Counted from the first letter of the stretch, positions 22,389 to 35,119 are shown. The stretch is DNA of 64,000 nt from Talpa occidentalis (GCF_014898055.3 NW_023604295.1:141576676-141640675); one strand, 5' to 3'. Made by a program: numbers and translations. The notes: generated from the letters alone by a model not told the origin.

Positions 22389-25300
22389 CTGTGAGTTGAT
22401 GTAATTCCAAAATCTTGTCTCTTTTCATTTTTCCAGTCTCTCTGAGTATAACATACAGACATATGTAAACACAGCTCCATTTCTCCGAGGAGTTGCAATC
22501 TATTAAAAATACATTTGGTCTTACATTATAGGGTAAAATAAAAATTGAAACTTCTTTTTGGCAAGCTTTTATAATTTCCTGATGTGACAAAGACCAGGAA
22601 TAGATTCATGAGGGAATATGCACAGGAAACTTTCTAGAACACATTTGTCATACTCTACCACCTATACACTTAATATATCACAAAGCATACTTCATAGAGG
22701 GACAGAACCCCGTTGGTTATTTTAGAATGGACCTTGAGCCCTAATGTCTTGGAGGTGATTTATGCATCTCTATAAGGCAAAGTAATGAGAGATTTACAGG
22801 ACTGAGGCAAAAAGAGAAAAATAAGTATCTTTTGGCTAGCAGCAGAGTTAATACACTGGGAGAAATTTACTTGTCTCTTTATATATAGTCTAAAGTTTAT
22901 AGTCTATGAATAATTAAATGCATAATATAGGCATGAAGAGGTACAGGTGTTAAGATTGCTTGTTATGGTTTACATTTGACTTTCTCGTCTTAACTCCAAA
23001 CCTACTAAATGCCTTTATGCATATCGACTGGTCCTAAATCTGATGGTCTGAATGCCTTTCTATAGTGTCCAGACTGTATTCTGTGGACTCTTTTTAAAGT
23101 GCTAGGTGAGATTTGATTTCAAAATATAGTATAGTAAAACACAAGACCATAAAAATACAATAAAGGACTGAATGATTTGTAAATATTTATTTTCTGTAAG
23201 GCTTAGCTGACGTTTCAATACAGTATCCTTAGCTGACACATTGAAAAAGAAGCATTAGGTGCTGACAGAATGAAGAAAAACCTGATTTCCATAATTAAGG
23301 ATATGGAAGAGAAGACAAGAAAATAGCTTTATTTTTCTTTTTATAAAGTACAAACTGGCCTGTATACATGCCTGGAATGAGGCTAGATCGACTCTAAAGT
23401 GAAGGTTGCTTTTATTCAATTTGATCAGAAAGAGCTTAGATGGGTGTGGATACAAACTGGAAAAGAGCCATAAATTCTAAGAATTGTCATTTTCTAGTTA
23501 ATTCTGTTCTGAAATGAGGTTTTTCTTAGCTGTTAGGAAAGAAGGGGGCTATTAACTAGGCATTAACAAGCAATTTCCAGTTCAATTTTGCAGATAAAAA
23601 TGTTTGATTAGACAGTGTCTGTAGATATTTAGAGGTGTTACTAAAACCAAATGTCAAACTGAAAGGGAATTTCCTATCTGTAATCTATCTCCTGTTCACT
23701 CTATTTTATTTATTTATTTATTTATTTTGTGATATAGGTAGAACATTTTTTAGACAAGTATTTAATGAGTGTCAGTGAGTAGAGAAAAAGACATCGACTA
23801 TATATTAAAGGGGTATTTTTTTTCTCCAATGAAGAAGAAAATGTTCTCAAAGCTCCAATATATGTAAAATACAAATATATGATGAAATATAAGTAACATA
23901 GCATTTAAATTTCTACAGGAGAAAATTATTTTCTTCCTTGCTATTTTACATCAGTCTTTTGGTTTGGGCTATAAGTACTTGCTTCAAACACATCGTTATC
24001 TTTTCTTTAAAAAGATATGTTTGCTAACCTATAATCTGTCAGGGGACCCACCAGAAGATATTTTCCAGCTGAAAAAGTGGAATGCCAATTCTCTAGATGT
24101 CACTGTATTGTCCAGAAACCCTGACATACTCAATAACGCTTCAGGAAGCCAAACAGCCTTTGAGAAACGAACAAACAAAAAGACATGAAGTTAGTTACAA
24201 GTAGTATGTTCAGTCTTCAAGCATTTCCCCGGAAACTCATGCGTTCCATGAAAATTGTTGGAAAAGGCCCTAAATATCCATGGCAAAATCTCTTAATGAC
24301 TTGAGCATCCTTCTAGCTGTTAAAAAAAGAACTGTCAGTAGGTTTTCTTCCTCTATATTTCCATTCTCCAAGCTTCTGGACAGCCCTGTTTATTGTATGA
24401 ACTTGGATTACAGTCACACAATAGTGGAATTAGCTAAGACCAGGAGCTACAGAGGATGGACCTATGACTTGATCCTCTGTAAGATCTAGTGTTTCTCCCT
24501 GCACTTGATACAAAGCAATCATCAAACACTGTTTGTTCTTGTTGCTCTGTTGTACCAAACAGCTGTTAATGAACATAACAATATCAATGATAACAATACC
24601 AGCAAACATAGCAACAGTGATAATCCACTTTGTGGTCCCTGGAAGGAGACCCTGAACATCCTTCAGGGTTCTAAAGAAAAGGGCATAGATATAGTACAGA
24701 ATGTTTAAAAAATATATCTTTCACCAAAAATTTGTATCTTTGGTTAAATTGTAGTTGAAAATGATTAAATGAGCTTTCCTTTGTAAACCGGCACTAATTA
24801 TGTGGCCAGTGTCGATTTCTCTACTTTATAGATTTTGCAGAAAAGTTGGTAAACAAAACAATAAAATGACTCCATTTCTACCCTTGCAATAAAATCTTTA
24901 GTCCCCAAGACTAAAGTGCATGCTGTTGATATTGGATTTCCTTATCTTTTCTCTCCCATATGGAAGCTGTAATAAGTCAATAAATCAATTTCAGATGTGT
25001 TCCTGTTCTTTAATGTATTGTCTGGTGAGGTGCTCCCCCTTTAAATAACAGCTAATTTATACTAGTGTGTATTATCCTAATCCAATACCTTGATGGCTTC
25101 AATGAACACATATTTAAGTATTTGTGTATCCCTATAAGTTAGAATGAAATGTGCTGAAAGTGGTGATGTACCACACAGAAAGTCCTGAACACTTTTACCT
25201 TTGCCCCCTGGGATTCCCTCAGTAGCTACATAATTTATTGGAAAGACCACTTGGAGAACCTGTATGGAGTTTCTATACGGAGAGGGACAGGAAAGAAAGA

Positions 25301-25725
25301 GAAAAACAAAGTCCCAGACACCAGTAGACTCCTAGCTGAATTATGTAACCACATGAATGAAGAAAAACAGAACAATCACCTGGCTGAGTATAGCCCAGGT
25401 TGATAATTTATAATCAAAGTAAATGTCTTTGCTTTAAGCCACTAAGATATGGGGTGGTTTTTTATTCCTCAACAGACAACCCAAACAAGTATGAAGAAAG
25501 ATCTGAAGGATGAGTAGGACTAGCTGAGGAGTTGCAGGGACTTATTTCACTGAGAGGAAACAACTTATGCATAATTGCTGGGTTGGAAAGAGACTCATAT
25601 TCTGAGAAAGAGGAAGAGATGAAAGGAGAGAAGAGTAAGAGAAAGAAGGGAGAAAGACAGCTGGGAAATGAGGAGGGTACAAGGGAGAGATTGAGAGAAT
25701 AAGTAATCAAATGGTTATTGTGACT
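22389..25725. other. Unassigned AT-rich DNA
   Basis: Over 3 kb without a gene or nameable element, apart from a (TTTA)n tract at 23704-23728. GA-rich sequence occurs at 25590-25700. Small open frames here show no domains. Confidence 0.4.
23704..23728 (+). repeat. (TTTA)n microsatellite
   Basis: Six tandem TTTA units. Confidence 0.9.
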
Positions 25726-25729
25726 TGCA

Positions 25730-26400
25730 TTCAGCTGCAGGGAGAGCCAATCAGGACGAAGCTTTGGAAACAGGGACTAGATCATGCAGGTTCAGAAGAC
25801 CTTGTTAAGGATTTTGCATTGAAAATCAACGGAAGGGCTTACGCTTATATTCACAAGGCATTTTGTGTTTTCAAAGTATGACTTCAGTACTGCATGGGGA
25901 ATGGATGAAAGAGGGCAAGGGTGAAGTAGAATTGCAAGTTAAAAGGATATTGCAATATTTCAGGTGAAGGATGACAGTGACTTGGAGAGGGAGTGCAGCT
26001 GTGCAGGTGGGGTGAGGTTGACAGATCGGAAACATATGTTTTGGAGAATTAATTAAGTGATTTTTTAAAAATGGATTAAATTGGGTGATGTGGGAGAGAG
26101 AAGTGTGAATGATGACTGCTTGATTTCTGGTTTGGACAAGTCGTTTCATAAAGGTAGTTTCTTCAAGTGCAGGGTGTTGGAATGGAATCAATTTGGGATA
26201 GGTTTTGCAGGAAGGGTGCTTCAGAGTTGAATTTAGCCTGTTAAATCTATTTGGGGTATCTGTGAGACATCCAATGGAAATACCAAGAAGGCAGTAGAAT
26301 GTACTTTGCTGTGACTCAGAGGAGAGGTCTGAGGCAGAAATATGTGAGGATAACATGCATGCAGATACTGTTTAAAGGCACCAGGGTTGAAATAATGTCC
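25730..26400 (-). mobile_element. LINE L2 fossil with ORF2 remnant
   Basis: In reverse this follows the end of L2 ORF2. GATATTGCAATATTTCAGGTG at about 25947 mirrors 'CCTGGATTATTGCAATAGCC', and AGACATCCAATGGAAATACC at about 26266 mirrors 'CTTGGATGTCTAATAGGCA'. AGAGGAGAGGTCTGAGGCAG mirrors the coding end. The 161-codon reverse frame at 25871-26356 is a relic of this coding sequence; its context corresponds to the thumb/C-terminal part of a CR1/L2-type reverse transcriptase. It is frame-damaged relative to the family and inactive. Confidence 0.75.
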
Positions 26401-26589
26401 TAGGGGGTGCATAGAGGACAGAGAGAGGAGGGTCAAGTGTCAGCCCTGATCAGATCTCCATCAGATCTCCATTTGATGGTGATTAAAGTCAGAAGAAGGG
26501 CAGGGTGGGTTGGAAGTAATGAGTCCAGAAGTAGTGATGTGACTGGATGGGGGGATGAGAAAAGTGTGAGGTCATGAGAGCCAAGAGAA

Positions 26590-27017
26590 GATAGGACTTT
26601 CTTCTGGTGGTCAAGTAAAAAATAAAACATAAAACAAAGATGAAATCTGGCCATTTGTGACAACATGGGTGGAATTAGAGGGGATTATGATCAACAAAAT
26701 AAGTCAGAAGCAGAAAGAAAAAACAATGATTTCATTTATATGTGGATAGAAAGAAACAAAGTTAAGGAACAGACAAGCCAAGCCAAAATGCAACTTTGGC
26801 ATCTGACTGCAGAAACGAGGCTACCAGAAGGGAAGGGCGGGGAGTAGGGCAAAGTGGGAGGGGGCCCAGTGGTCCTTGGTGAAGGATCATGGGTATTTTG
26901 GTAACGGGTGTGGTGTGATAACCTATATTTGTAGAATGTGAACCTATACCTTTAAATAGTATAGTGTTGTAAACCAATGTTAGCAAAATAAACATAAAAA
27001 AAAGGCAAAAAAAAAAA
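26590..27017 (+). mobile_element. L1 3' end with poly-A tail
   Basis: The element starts within the L1 ORF2 end: ATCTGGCCATTTGTGACAAC, ATGGGTGGAATTAGAGGGGA, AAAATAAGTCAGAAGCAGAA and TTTCATTTATATGTGG. It continues through a 3' UTR containing GGAGGGGGCCCAGTGG and AGTGTTGTAAACCAATGTTA and ends in an AATAAA-type signal and A-rich tail (26995-27017). Similar 'TTGTAAACCAATG' ends occur at 58793 and 40220, so this is one host L1 3' UTR lineage. It is 5'-truncated. Confidence 0.9.
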
Positions 27018-27679
27018 TTGAAAGCAGGAGTTTCCAATGGATTTAGAAACCTGAAGTTCCCGATGATTTATGGAGGAATCATTTTAGTACAATGGTTGGG
27101 GGAAGGGATGGTCAAGGACAGGATGATAGATTGGTGTCTGGGGACTGCACAGCTCTCCCTGAATGGGCTGCCTCTCATAGTCCTCAATGAGGAGAGAAAA
27201 GACTGTCCTGTTGTTACACCTCAGCTCTCCTTCATGTAAGCACATGCCTTCCTCACCTCTTCTCTGTGGGAGTGCAGTCTATTACGGTCCCCTTCAAGCA
27301 TTCAGCATTCCATCAACCTTGGGTGAGATTTGACAGCTATTGCTATGACTTAGAAACTTGTATTTTTTAGCACTTTATAGTCTGTGCACATGATTTTTTT
27401 TTTTTTGTATTAATATGATGTTTTTGTTTAACAGAAAAAAAGTTTCATAAACCTTACGGAGCTTTAGCTCTGAAGAAGGTAGATGTTTTTTGCCAGAAAC
27501 TAGAAGGGAGTATAGGGGTTAAAGAATGAATTTTGAAGTAAAATACTAGTTCTAATATTGATGGAAAGAATCCATTTGACAGGAAGAGGCTGAGGATGCA
27601 GGAGGGAGAGAGAACAAGCAATGGAATAAATAATGCAGAACACTTGTAGAGAGACTGACTTTCCTTTCATCTACTCGTT
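27018..27679. other. Unassigned DNA
   Basis: No named repeat or gene signal was seen. Confidence 0.45.
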
Positions 27680-28200
27680 ACCCTATTCCAGAACTTTCCG
27701 TGCCTTCCAAAGGCCACGCATGTTCCTGCCTTAGGCCTGCTCCCTGACTGTGCCTACTGTCTGGACACCTGCCAGCTCTCCCAGACTCATGCCTTCCTCT
27801 CCTTCAAGTCCTTACTCAAGAGCTTTGTTCTTAGAGAGGCCCATCCTGGCCACCCTGTGCAAAATATCCAGCTGTCACCATCTCAGAAATCCCAACCTTG
27901 TTCACAATGATCTATTTTTTTTCTTTTCCTTTTCATAGTATTTGTCACAGTCCTGCAGTATTTTTCACAGTATCACATAGTATTTTTCAGAGTAATTATC
28001 AAAATTTACTTGATCCATCTGTCATATAATTAATCGGATATTATCACTAGTAACTTCATTTTTCTTATTTCCTATTTAGTAAGATTAAAGGCTATTACTT
28101 AGATTTAATATGCTCTCCCTCGCTAGAATTTCAGCTCTATTAGAATAGGGATACTGGCCTTTATTCTGCACTGCTAAGCTCTTTTTCTAGCTGACTTATT
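27680..28200 (+). mobile_element. LINE L2 fossil, 3' end
   Basis: GCCACGCATGTTCCTGCCTT, CTTCCTCTCCTTCAAGTCCT and AGAGAGGCCCATCCTGGCCA fit the end of L2 ORF2 ('CATGCTCCTGCCTCAGGGCC.. CTCCTTCAGGTCTCTGCTCAAA.. GAGAGGCCTTCCCTGACCA'). GCTAGAATTTCAGCTCTATT at about 28121 fits the 3' UTR 'CTAGAATGTAAGCTCCATG'. Oriented opposite to the L2 at 25.7-26.4 kb. Confidence 0.85.
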
Positions 28201-28932
28201 CCTCTGCTCCTCTCACAGTTGGGACACTCTTCTGATCAGTCATCAGGAGTGTGTGTGGTCAGGGGCTCGTTGAGGGAGTTTCAAAGAGCCTGTGAGTCAA
28301 CATAGTTTTCTAAGTCTCTCCTCATTGTCCTCACACAGTCCATGCTCTGTTTCTGCCCCTTGACTTGACTTCTGCTTTCCTGCCACACCCCACGCATGCA
28401 CACAGTAGGACAGGTCTCCTTTTTTGCCTCCCTCCTGCTCTTCAAGACTCTCTAAGAGCAGGGTAGCCCGTAACTGCCTCTCTGCTCCATGGACTCTTCA
28501 TGCACAGACAACCATAGGGTCTATCTGTGCTGGTCTCTGCACTGCTTTCAAGAACTCAATAGACAAGATGGCTTCCAACCAGCCGAAATGTATTACTCAC
28601 AGTTCTGGAAGCTGGAAGTCCAAGGTCAGGGCAGTACCACAACACCACCAAGAATGTCCCCAAAGTCATTACCATCTGCCTTTCCAAATGTGAGAGACAA
28701 TTCCAGAAACATTTCTCTCCCGGGTTAACTGATTCCCTCAGCCCTCACACCCTATTGCCTATTTCTCGAATATATGTGCACCTTATTTCCAAAATGCCAA
28801 AAACTGAGTACCCCCCAAAAAATCCTGAGTAACCCCAAAATATTGGATCTGAAATCATATCCCCTTTCTTATTTCGGTGGATCTGGGTGGTTTTGACAGT
28901 CTAGGTTAGAAAGGCAGTGATCCATATTCTAA
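28201..28932. other. Unassigned DNA with a possible old repeat
   Basis: GAAATGTATTACTCACAGTT and CTGGAAGCTGGAAGTCCAAG at about 28586-28625 resemble a widespread old mammalian repeat ('TTATTCTCTCACAGTTCTGGAGGC'), but I cannot name its class. Two overlapping frames of 79-89 codons cover the same bases and are probably by-products. Confidence 0.4.
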
Positions 28933-28957
28933 CGTGTGTGTGTGTGTGTGTGTGTGA
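28933..28957 (+). repeat. (GT)n microsatellite
   Basis: Twelve GT units. Confidence 0.95.
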
Positions 28958-31864
28958 GACAAGAGAAAATGGCTGATTCTTATCAAAGTTCCCTCCTGGT
29001 GTGTGAATCTGCACATAGATGGGTGCAGAGAGACTCCACCAGAATGGGAGGTTGTGACTGAGAGCGCTGAGTGGATCGATTGGCTGAAACTTGCTGTTAT
29101 TGACCTAATGCTGAAGGAAACACACAATTAAATTTGGGGGCGCTTTGTCTGCATTAAACTAATACATCCAAACAGGCATGCCTGATTTCTTTAAGCCACT
29201 TTGTTCAAAATGAAAGGAGCATAAGTAGAAATAATGTCTGTCTTTTGGGGGGAAAAAAAAGGCAAATTGTAATAAAAGAAAAGGGAAACAGGTGGGGCTG
29301 GGAAGAAACTCCTAGGGAATCATTTATAAAAATAAAAATGGAAATTAGAAAATGTGTATAAAGTGTAAAACTCTGTGGGGAACTATTCAACCTAATAGCA
29401 GAAGCTCAGGAAGGATGACCCTTTCTCACGGGTATCTGGGGGTCACAGTCCCCCAGAAAACATGAGGCTGGAAGGAAATAAATGCAGCGGACATTGCAGG
29501 GCCCGGAGGCCACAGAGAAGTTTCAGGGGAGACATGGTGTCCAGTGAAATTCCTCCGGAACCTTGTCAAGGATGACATTTTGTCAAAGAGCTAACGATTT
29601 AATTTTTTTAAACAGTAATATAATACAGCATCAGAGTCGGCAGGATGAATGGCTGTCGCAGGAAGTGCTCAGAGGCAGCCAAAGACTCCTGCTTTCTCTC
29701 TCCCCACTGGGGATCTGGTTCTGTGTTGATGGCGCAAGGAAGGCATCTTCTCGATGGTGTGAGGAAGGGGCTGTTTAAGTTCCTTTGGCAGCAGCGAAGT
29801 GCCCCTTGGGCAGAGCATTCCTGGGGGAGGGAACAGGTGCTTCTCACATTCAACTATCTAAGGAAAAGTCGAGTCTAACTTAATCAGAGCCCTGGGAGTG
29901 AAGGCTCAATAAATCAGAAGGATTGGCTCCGAGAGCTGCCCTGAGCTCTGGTGGGGAGGGGGGCGCAGAGAGAATTCCAAAAAGCCAAGGAACACCTGTT
30001 CCTCCCCTCTCCAGCAATAATGTTGTGAAGAGAGCTGTGAGCCCCTGAGCCTGTTCACCGGAAGAGCTGGACTCAGAGGGTACAAAGCAGGAAACAGTTT
30101 AATTACATGCACCCTGACCTGTCACCCCAGCATATGGTGCCCTCCCTCCATAGCCCTGGACAGGACCTCAGCCAAGCCTTCGGTCCTCCTGGCCACCTTT
30201 CAGTTCTAAGCAAACAGTGGTATCATGTCTCATCGAAAATGGACTCTGATTTCTCACTCAGTTTACAATCTTCAGCGCCCACACCACGTGGTACCCTGCT
30301 CTCCCGGCTGGGCTGCCCGTGTTGCTGGCCATCGTGATGCCCTTCTCAGTCCAGCTCACCTCCACCATGCCCACATCAGCCTGACAAATTTGGGGAGTGT
30401 GGGCCACCCAGTCTTCTTTCCTTGTGCCAGCAGGCCCTTTGCCTAGACGGGCTTACCCAGGAACACAGTCTCTGGGCCTTCTAGACTCGTGCGAAAATAG
30501 GATGGGGGTCTCCAAGTGCGGTCACCTAAGCTCCATTCTGTCCCTTTATAATGGGAACGCAGAAGACTTGTGTAGATTGGAAATCATCCCGCTGGAGTGA
30601 AAGTACAGTTGCTTCTGACAGACCCTCCCAGTTCTGTGTTTGGGATTCTGGAAGTGCCCCCTCAAGTGAGGGAGGTGGCAGAGGAACAAATCTGCCCACC
30701 TGCAGTATGTGAAGGGGGGATCTCCAAACCCCTCATCTTAAGTTGGTCCCTTTACCCTATGAGCTGGCAGGGAAGAAGGACGAGGTCCCCAGACCATTTA
30801 CAACCAGCTTCAGATTTGCTGCCAATTCTCCCAAATAGGAAATACCCCTTCATGTGTCTGCCGTGCTCTCAAGGATGTGCAGAAGGGCTGGGTGGACATC
30901 AGTGGCCATGCCCAGGGCTTTGTGGCAGGGGCGGAACTTGAGGTGGATTGATAGGTGGAAGAAGTACATAGGGTATGTGAGATCTAGGGTAGAGATGGCA
31001 CAGTCACGCAAACGAGCTCGCGTAGATGGATGGTGTGGTGAGGTCAGCTTGGATACAGTTCTGCAAGGCCAAGTGAAGACTGATAACCTGGTGAAAGAAA
31101 TGTCATGTGCTCTCATGGGCATAACAGGAGAAAATCAGGGGGGTGGGAAAATGCCTAAATGCTGTGCCAGGGAAGAGTGATGAGAGTTTTTTTGACGTGT
31201 GCTTCATCACAAGCCCTTATCCAAGGCTGACAAATTGATGTAAAAAATATAGAGAGTACAGACCAAACAGCTTCCTGTGACAGTGACAAGTGGCTGGAGT
31301 GAGAGTGATGGGCAGACCACGGATGGACGGGGGATCCAGGAGGTGAGGGCCCCGTCAGTCCTGTGCAGATGCCTCCCAGGTGCCTTGAACGAGGTGTGGC
31401 CAATGGTAGATATTCAATCAACATTGACCGAATTCAAGCCAATGGATTTAGTGGCTGGAGGCCGAAGGCACGAAGATCAATGAACAGACTATCACAGCAT
31501 TAAAGGGGCAAGTGTCCCAGACCCCAAAACCAGAGTGGCGGAGGCCTGAAGTAGCCTTCGTCAGATGCTTGCAGGGCTCAAAGAAAACTGGGCAAGAGAA
31601 GATCCATGAAAGTCTGTCTGACAAAAGTAATAGCAGAGACAGTACTGAAGTGGGTGTGTTTTAAAGGTATTAGAAACATGTGATCCGATTATAAATTAGA
31701 TAACTCAGGCTTAGCTATTAAGAACTAATAAATGTGAATATAGTAATTCTGGAAGCCAGAAATTCTTGTGTCATCAAAGTATGAATTTAAAAGAAGAACA
31801 AAAGTCAACTTTTATGTAGTCAACTTTACTCATTGAACATTCACTGTGTATCAAACAAGTATAA
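28958..31864. other. Unassigned, more GC-rich DNA
   Basis: Noticeably richer in G+C than the first 28 kb, from about 29.4 to 31.5 kb, with several overlapping open frames of 60-114 codons on both strands. None has a recognisable domain, signal peptide or membrane segment, and antisense pairs overlap, as expected when stop codons are scarce. GTGTATCAAACAAG at about 31846 may belong to an MIR-type fossil. Confidence 0.4.
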
Positions 31865-32205
31865 AGCCCTTTATTATTTATTTTTAAGTTGTATTATGTC
31901 TTTATTGTGGTAGCATTGGTTTACAACTTAGGGATATAGATTCACACCTCTTCAGATGTCTGTGATCACACCCACCCGCCACCAAAAACACTAATCCTCG
32001 CCACAACCCTTTGGGTCCCGTCCCCACTTTGCTTCTCTGTTCTGTTCCCTGTGGTGCCTGGGTTCAAAGGTCAGACTTTTAGGCTTGTTTAGGTTTAGTT
32101 GTGTCTGTTTCCTTGTTTGGATTCATTTTATTTTAGTTATGCTAACATTGGTTTGCAACACTGGATTTGCAGCCCTGGATTCAGAATTTCAACAAGACAA
32201 CGAAA
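31865..32205 (-). mobile_element. L1 3' UTR fossil
   Basis: TCTTTATTGTGGTAGCATTG, GTTTACAACTTAGGGATATA, then CACACCTCTTCAGATGTCTG and CACACCCACCCGCC, are the reversed 3' UTR of the L1 lineage whose other end reads 'TTGTAAACCAATG'. The same 'CACCTCTTCA..CCACACCCACC' block appears at 56330-56365. Confidence 0.7.
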
Positions 32206-32455
32206 GGGCCTCCCTGGTGGCCTAGGGGTTCAGTCTCATTGTTTTTACCGCTACAGCTTGAGTTCGATCCCCAGCCAGGCTGCTGACCCACATGACACAG
32301 CAGACCTCTCCTGTCTTGCCTACTGTTCCCTTCAGCAGTGGATTTCGGTAAATCTGCCTGTTCTACTCCCCACTCTGTCTCTGGTGAATCCTCTCACCCC
32401 CACTACCTCTGGCTTCTACCCAGTTCTTGTATGCATAAATAAATAAATCTTTTTA
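32206..32455 (+). mobile_element. tRNA-derived T+ SINE, best sense-strand reference copy
   Basis: The clearest forward copy. The head is GGGCCTCCCTGGTGGCCTAG (pol III A-box region about 32215-32229), with B box GAGTTCGATCC at 32260-32270. The body is CTGACCCACATGACACAGCA, GACCTCTCCTGTCTTGCC and CTCTGTCTCTGGTGAATCCT. The tail has AATAAATAAAT followed by CTTTTT (32436-32454), the polyadenylation signals plus pol III terminator that define T+ SINEs. Imperfect target duplications are AAGACAACGAAA (32194-32205) and AAGACAAGAAAA (32458-32469). Confidence 0.95.
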
Positions 32456-32784
32456 AAAAGACAAGAAAAATGGTGTTCCCCTCCAGGAAATGCAAGACAC
32501 ATACACACACACTCCATACATCACATATTGGAAAGACAACTATCAAATCTTTATAGAAAATAATTGACAACTGGATGGAATTTGTACTTAGATTGAATTT
32601 CTAACTACATGTTAAAAGAATCACAATCAGAAATTAGCAATAATATATTATGGATGTGTTTTATGCAAAAGGCCATTTAGTGAATGCCACTGAGAGAAAA
32701 CTGACTCTCAAACATTGACAAATCCATCTGTTTTGAGTTACATAAAATGATGAAGGAGTGACTCATTTTATGATTCCTCTTTTT

Positions 32785-33036
32785 AAAAAAATATGCATAC
32801 AAGAGCTGGGGTACAGGCCAGAGGTGCGGGAGGTGAGAGGATTCACCTGAGACAGAGTGGGGAGCAGAACAGGCAGATCTACTGAAATACACTGCTGAGG
32901 GGAGCAGCGGGGAGACAGGAGAGGTCTGCTGCGCCATGTGGATCAGCTCCCTGGCCAGCATTCAAACTTGTGCTGCAGTGGCTGCCAGTAGCTTCATAGT
33001 GCTGAGACTTAACCCCTTGTGCCACCAGGGAGGACC
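32785..33036 (-). mobile_element. tRNA-derived T+ SINE, reversed
   Basis: Reversed copy from TTAAAAAAATATGCATACAA to the head GTGCCACCAGGGAGGACC. Target duplications TGATTCCTCTTTTT (32771-32784) and TGATTCCCCTTTTT (33037-33050) differ at one base. The SINE pair at 32.2 and 33.0 kb lies in opposite orientations about 330 bp apart, so transcripts across both could fold back. Confidence 0.95.
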
Positions 33037-33224
33037 TGATTCCCCTTTTTTTTAATTATAAGACCAGTTCTAATCACAGTGAACAAGACTTCCAGTCAAC
33101 CTTCTCAGTGATCAAAAATTAGCACATCACTTCTCACGTGTGTGTTGCACTCATAAAAAAAATTAGCATGGTGGGTGGCTCACCTTGAACTCTAAAGAAA
33201 ACATCACTGTGTGATCCATTCTGG

Positions 33225-33318
33225 ATTCATCAAGTCTTTCCTTCAATCTTTCACACACCTTTGAGCTGTTGTTTGAAAGGCTCTGGGATAAAAATGAGAA
33301 TAAGACCATCTCAAGTAA
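33225..33318 (-). mobile_element. Possible MIR/L2-type fossil
   Basis: CCTTCAATCTTTCACACACC and AGGCTCTGGGATAAAAATGA follow the loose pattern of the same old repeat class as 21680-21800. Weak. Confidence 0.35.
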
Positions 33319-35119
33319 TTCACTGTTTTGCATGTATGGAAGGAATTTTTATTTGTTGAAACGTACTATGCCAGTACTGCCGTCTAAGTCTTTTGAGAAG
33401 CAGATGCCAGGATGACTTTCTCAGGGAAAGGACGTATGAGAGACAGAGGGAGGGGTTGGAGAAGGCTGTCAGGGTTTCCAGGTTGTATATCAAGACTGCT
33501 CCACAGTGAAGGAGAGAGAAGGAGGGGTCCTGTGGCGAAGAGAGGGTTCAGCAAGTCTGGGGCTTCTGAGTCCAAGCTCTTGGTCAGCGAAGGCTCTGCT
33601 TTGTGATGGGCTCTGGTGGACGGTGGGGTGTTGTCACTAAAACTGCAAGGGATTTCAAGCTCAGTCTCTGGTGTCTTTGGAGAGAAACACCCCCTGTATT
33701 TGTAGCCTGAGAGGTGCATCCTCACGGCCACGATGACCAGCTTCTGAGCGAAAATGTTTAATAGTCAAGACACCCCATGTTCATGGTGGAAATTAGAAAA
33801 CAAGCAGACAGTGCATCCTTCCCTCCTCTCGCCTTCCCTCAAATCCATTCTCCTACCAAAGGGTTCCAGACACTGAACTGGAACTGAACTGAAACTAGAC
33901 TTCATCAAGGGTCACCTCCTCTAAGTCCTCTGCTCCTCCTTTTAATCCGACAGCTTCCTAAAAATTCCTTTTTCACCCCATAATTACCGCTAAGTTGCAC
34001 TTCTTTGCAGACTTGGGTCCCCCCATTCCTACGTGTGTGAGTTCTTGAGAGCAGAGCCTCTTTCACCGAGCAGAACTCAGCCCCAGCACAGGATTGACAC
34101 AGTGGAGAGCGGCCCCGGCCCTGGCTGGCTGGACGACTGACTGAGTGCAGGAATGTGCGGTCCTCACCGGCCAAAGAAAACATGAGCCCGTGCCCGGAAT
34201 GTGGGGAAACCGTATAACTGATGGATGGTGATGATTATTCCCGTTTTGTCTGTCAGACAGATTATTCCGGTGATCTAGCTCATGTCACAGTGGAACAGCC
34301 CGAAAGAAAAACAATGTGGATCCACCCTGGGCACTTGATGTCTGCAAAGTGCTTCCTCTGACACTCGATCCAAATCCTCCCAATATCCCTTTGGTGACCT
34401 AAGCCTCTTGTTAGCTTAGACCCAGGAGCCCAGACTCCTCTGTCTTGCTGAGGGGTGATAGCTGTCATGGGGGAGGAGCTGAGCCACTTAGGAGATGCCC
34501 TCAGCCCCCTGGGATGGCACAGCCAGCCAGAGAGTTCACGGTCCCTTCATCCTGGTTTCCTGCCCACTGTATGTTCCCAGGCATCATTGGCAGGTGCCCT
34601 GGATGTTGAGCAATGGACTGAAGTTATGAAGGTTTCCTCCGGACCAGGAGACTTGCAGACTGATCATCGCACCCCACCAGGGCCATCAGGTTAAAACCAA
34701 GGTGGGGCAAGGCTGGGCAGATATGGGCACAGTTCTGTTCACATGATCCCCATGGCAAGTCTGTGCTATATTCATGAATTTTTATTTAGGCTCTTCCAAG
34801 GGATTTCCAGTGACTTTAAGAAAAGACCACTTTATTATTATTATTTTCAATGACTTTGCAAGTGTATTTCACTTAATGGATCTATTTTATTGCCTAGATT
34901 CCCTACTTCCCCCTTCCTAAATAAGCTATACCCTCCAAAATAAGCTATACCCGGTCATACTTCTCTGTGTTAAAATAAAACAAAACACATCTTGGATGCT
35001 TTGAAATATTGACAGCTGGTCTGATTGTAGTATAAGTGTGTCCGATCTGCAAGGAGTCGTTTTTGGGAGGGAAATGAATGATCCACCATCGTGGTATGTG
35101 AGTGCATTTAATTTATTCA
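33319..35119. other. Unassigned, GC-richer DNA
   Basis: Contains a 115-codon reverse frame (33384-33731) overlapped by a forward frame, with no domain in either. AAGCAGATGCCAGGATGACT near 33400 recalls an old repeat, but I cannot name it. No promoter or splice structure is supportable. Confidence 0.4.

Noticed and set aside
25871..26356. 161-codon reverse open frame as a gene
   Set aside because: It lies wholly inside a reversed L2 fossil and follows the decayed L2 ORF2 reading, so it is a LINE remnant.
29560..31490. Series of 60-114-codon frames as a multi-exon gene
   Set aside because: Frames overlap on both strands and show no family signal or consistent splice structure; the local GC rise explains the lack of stops.
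33160..33185. AATTAGCATGG resembling part of U6 snRNA
   Set aside because: The match is only about ten bases, and no other U6 segment is nearby.
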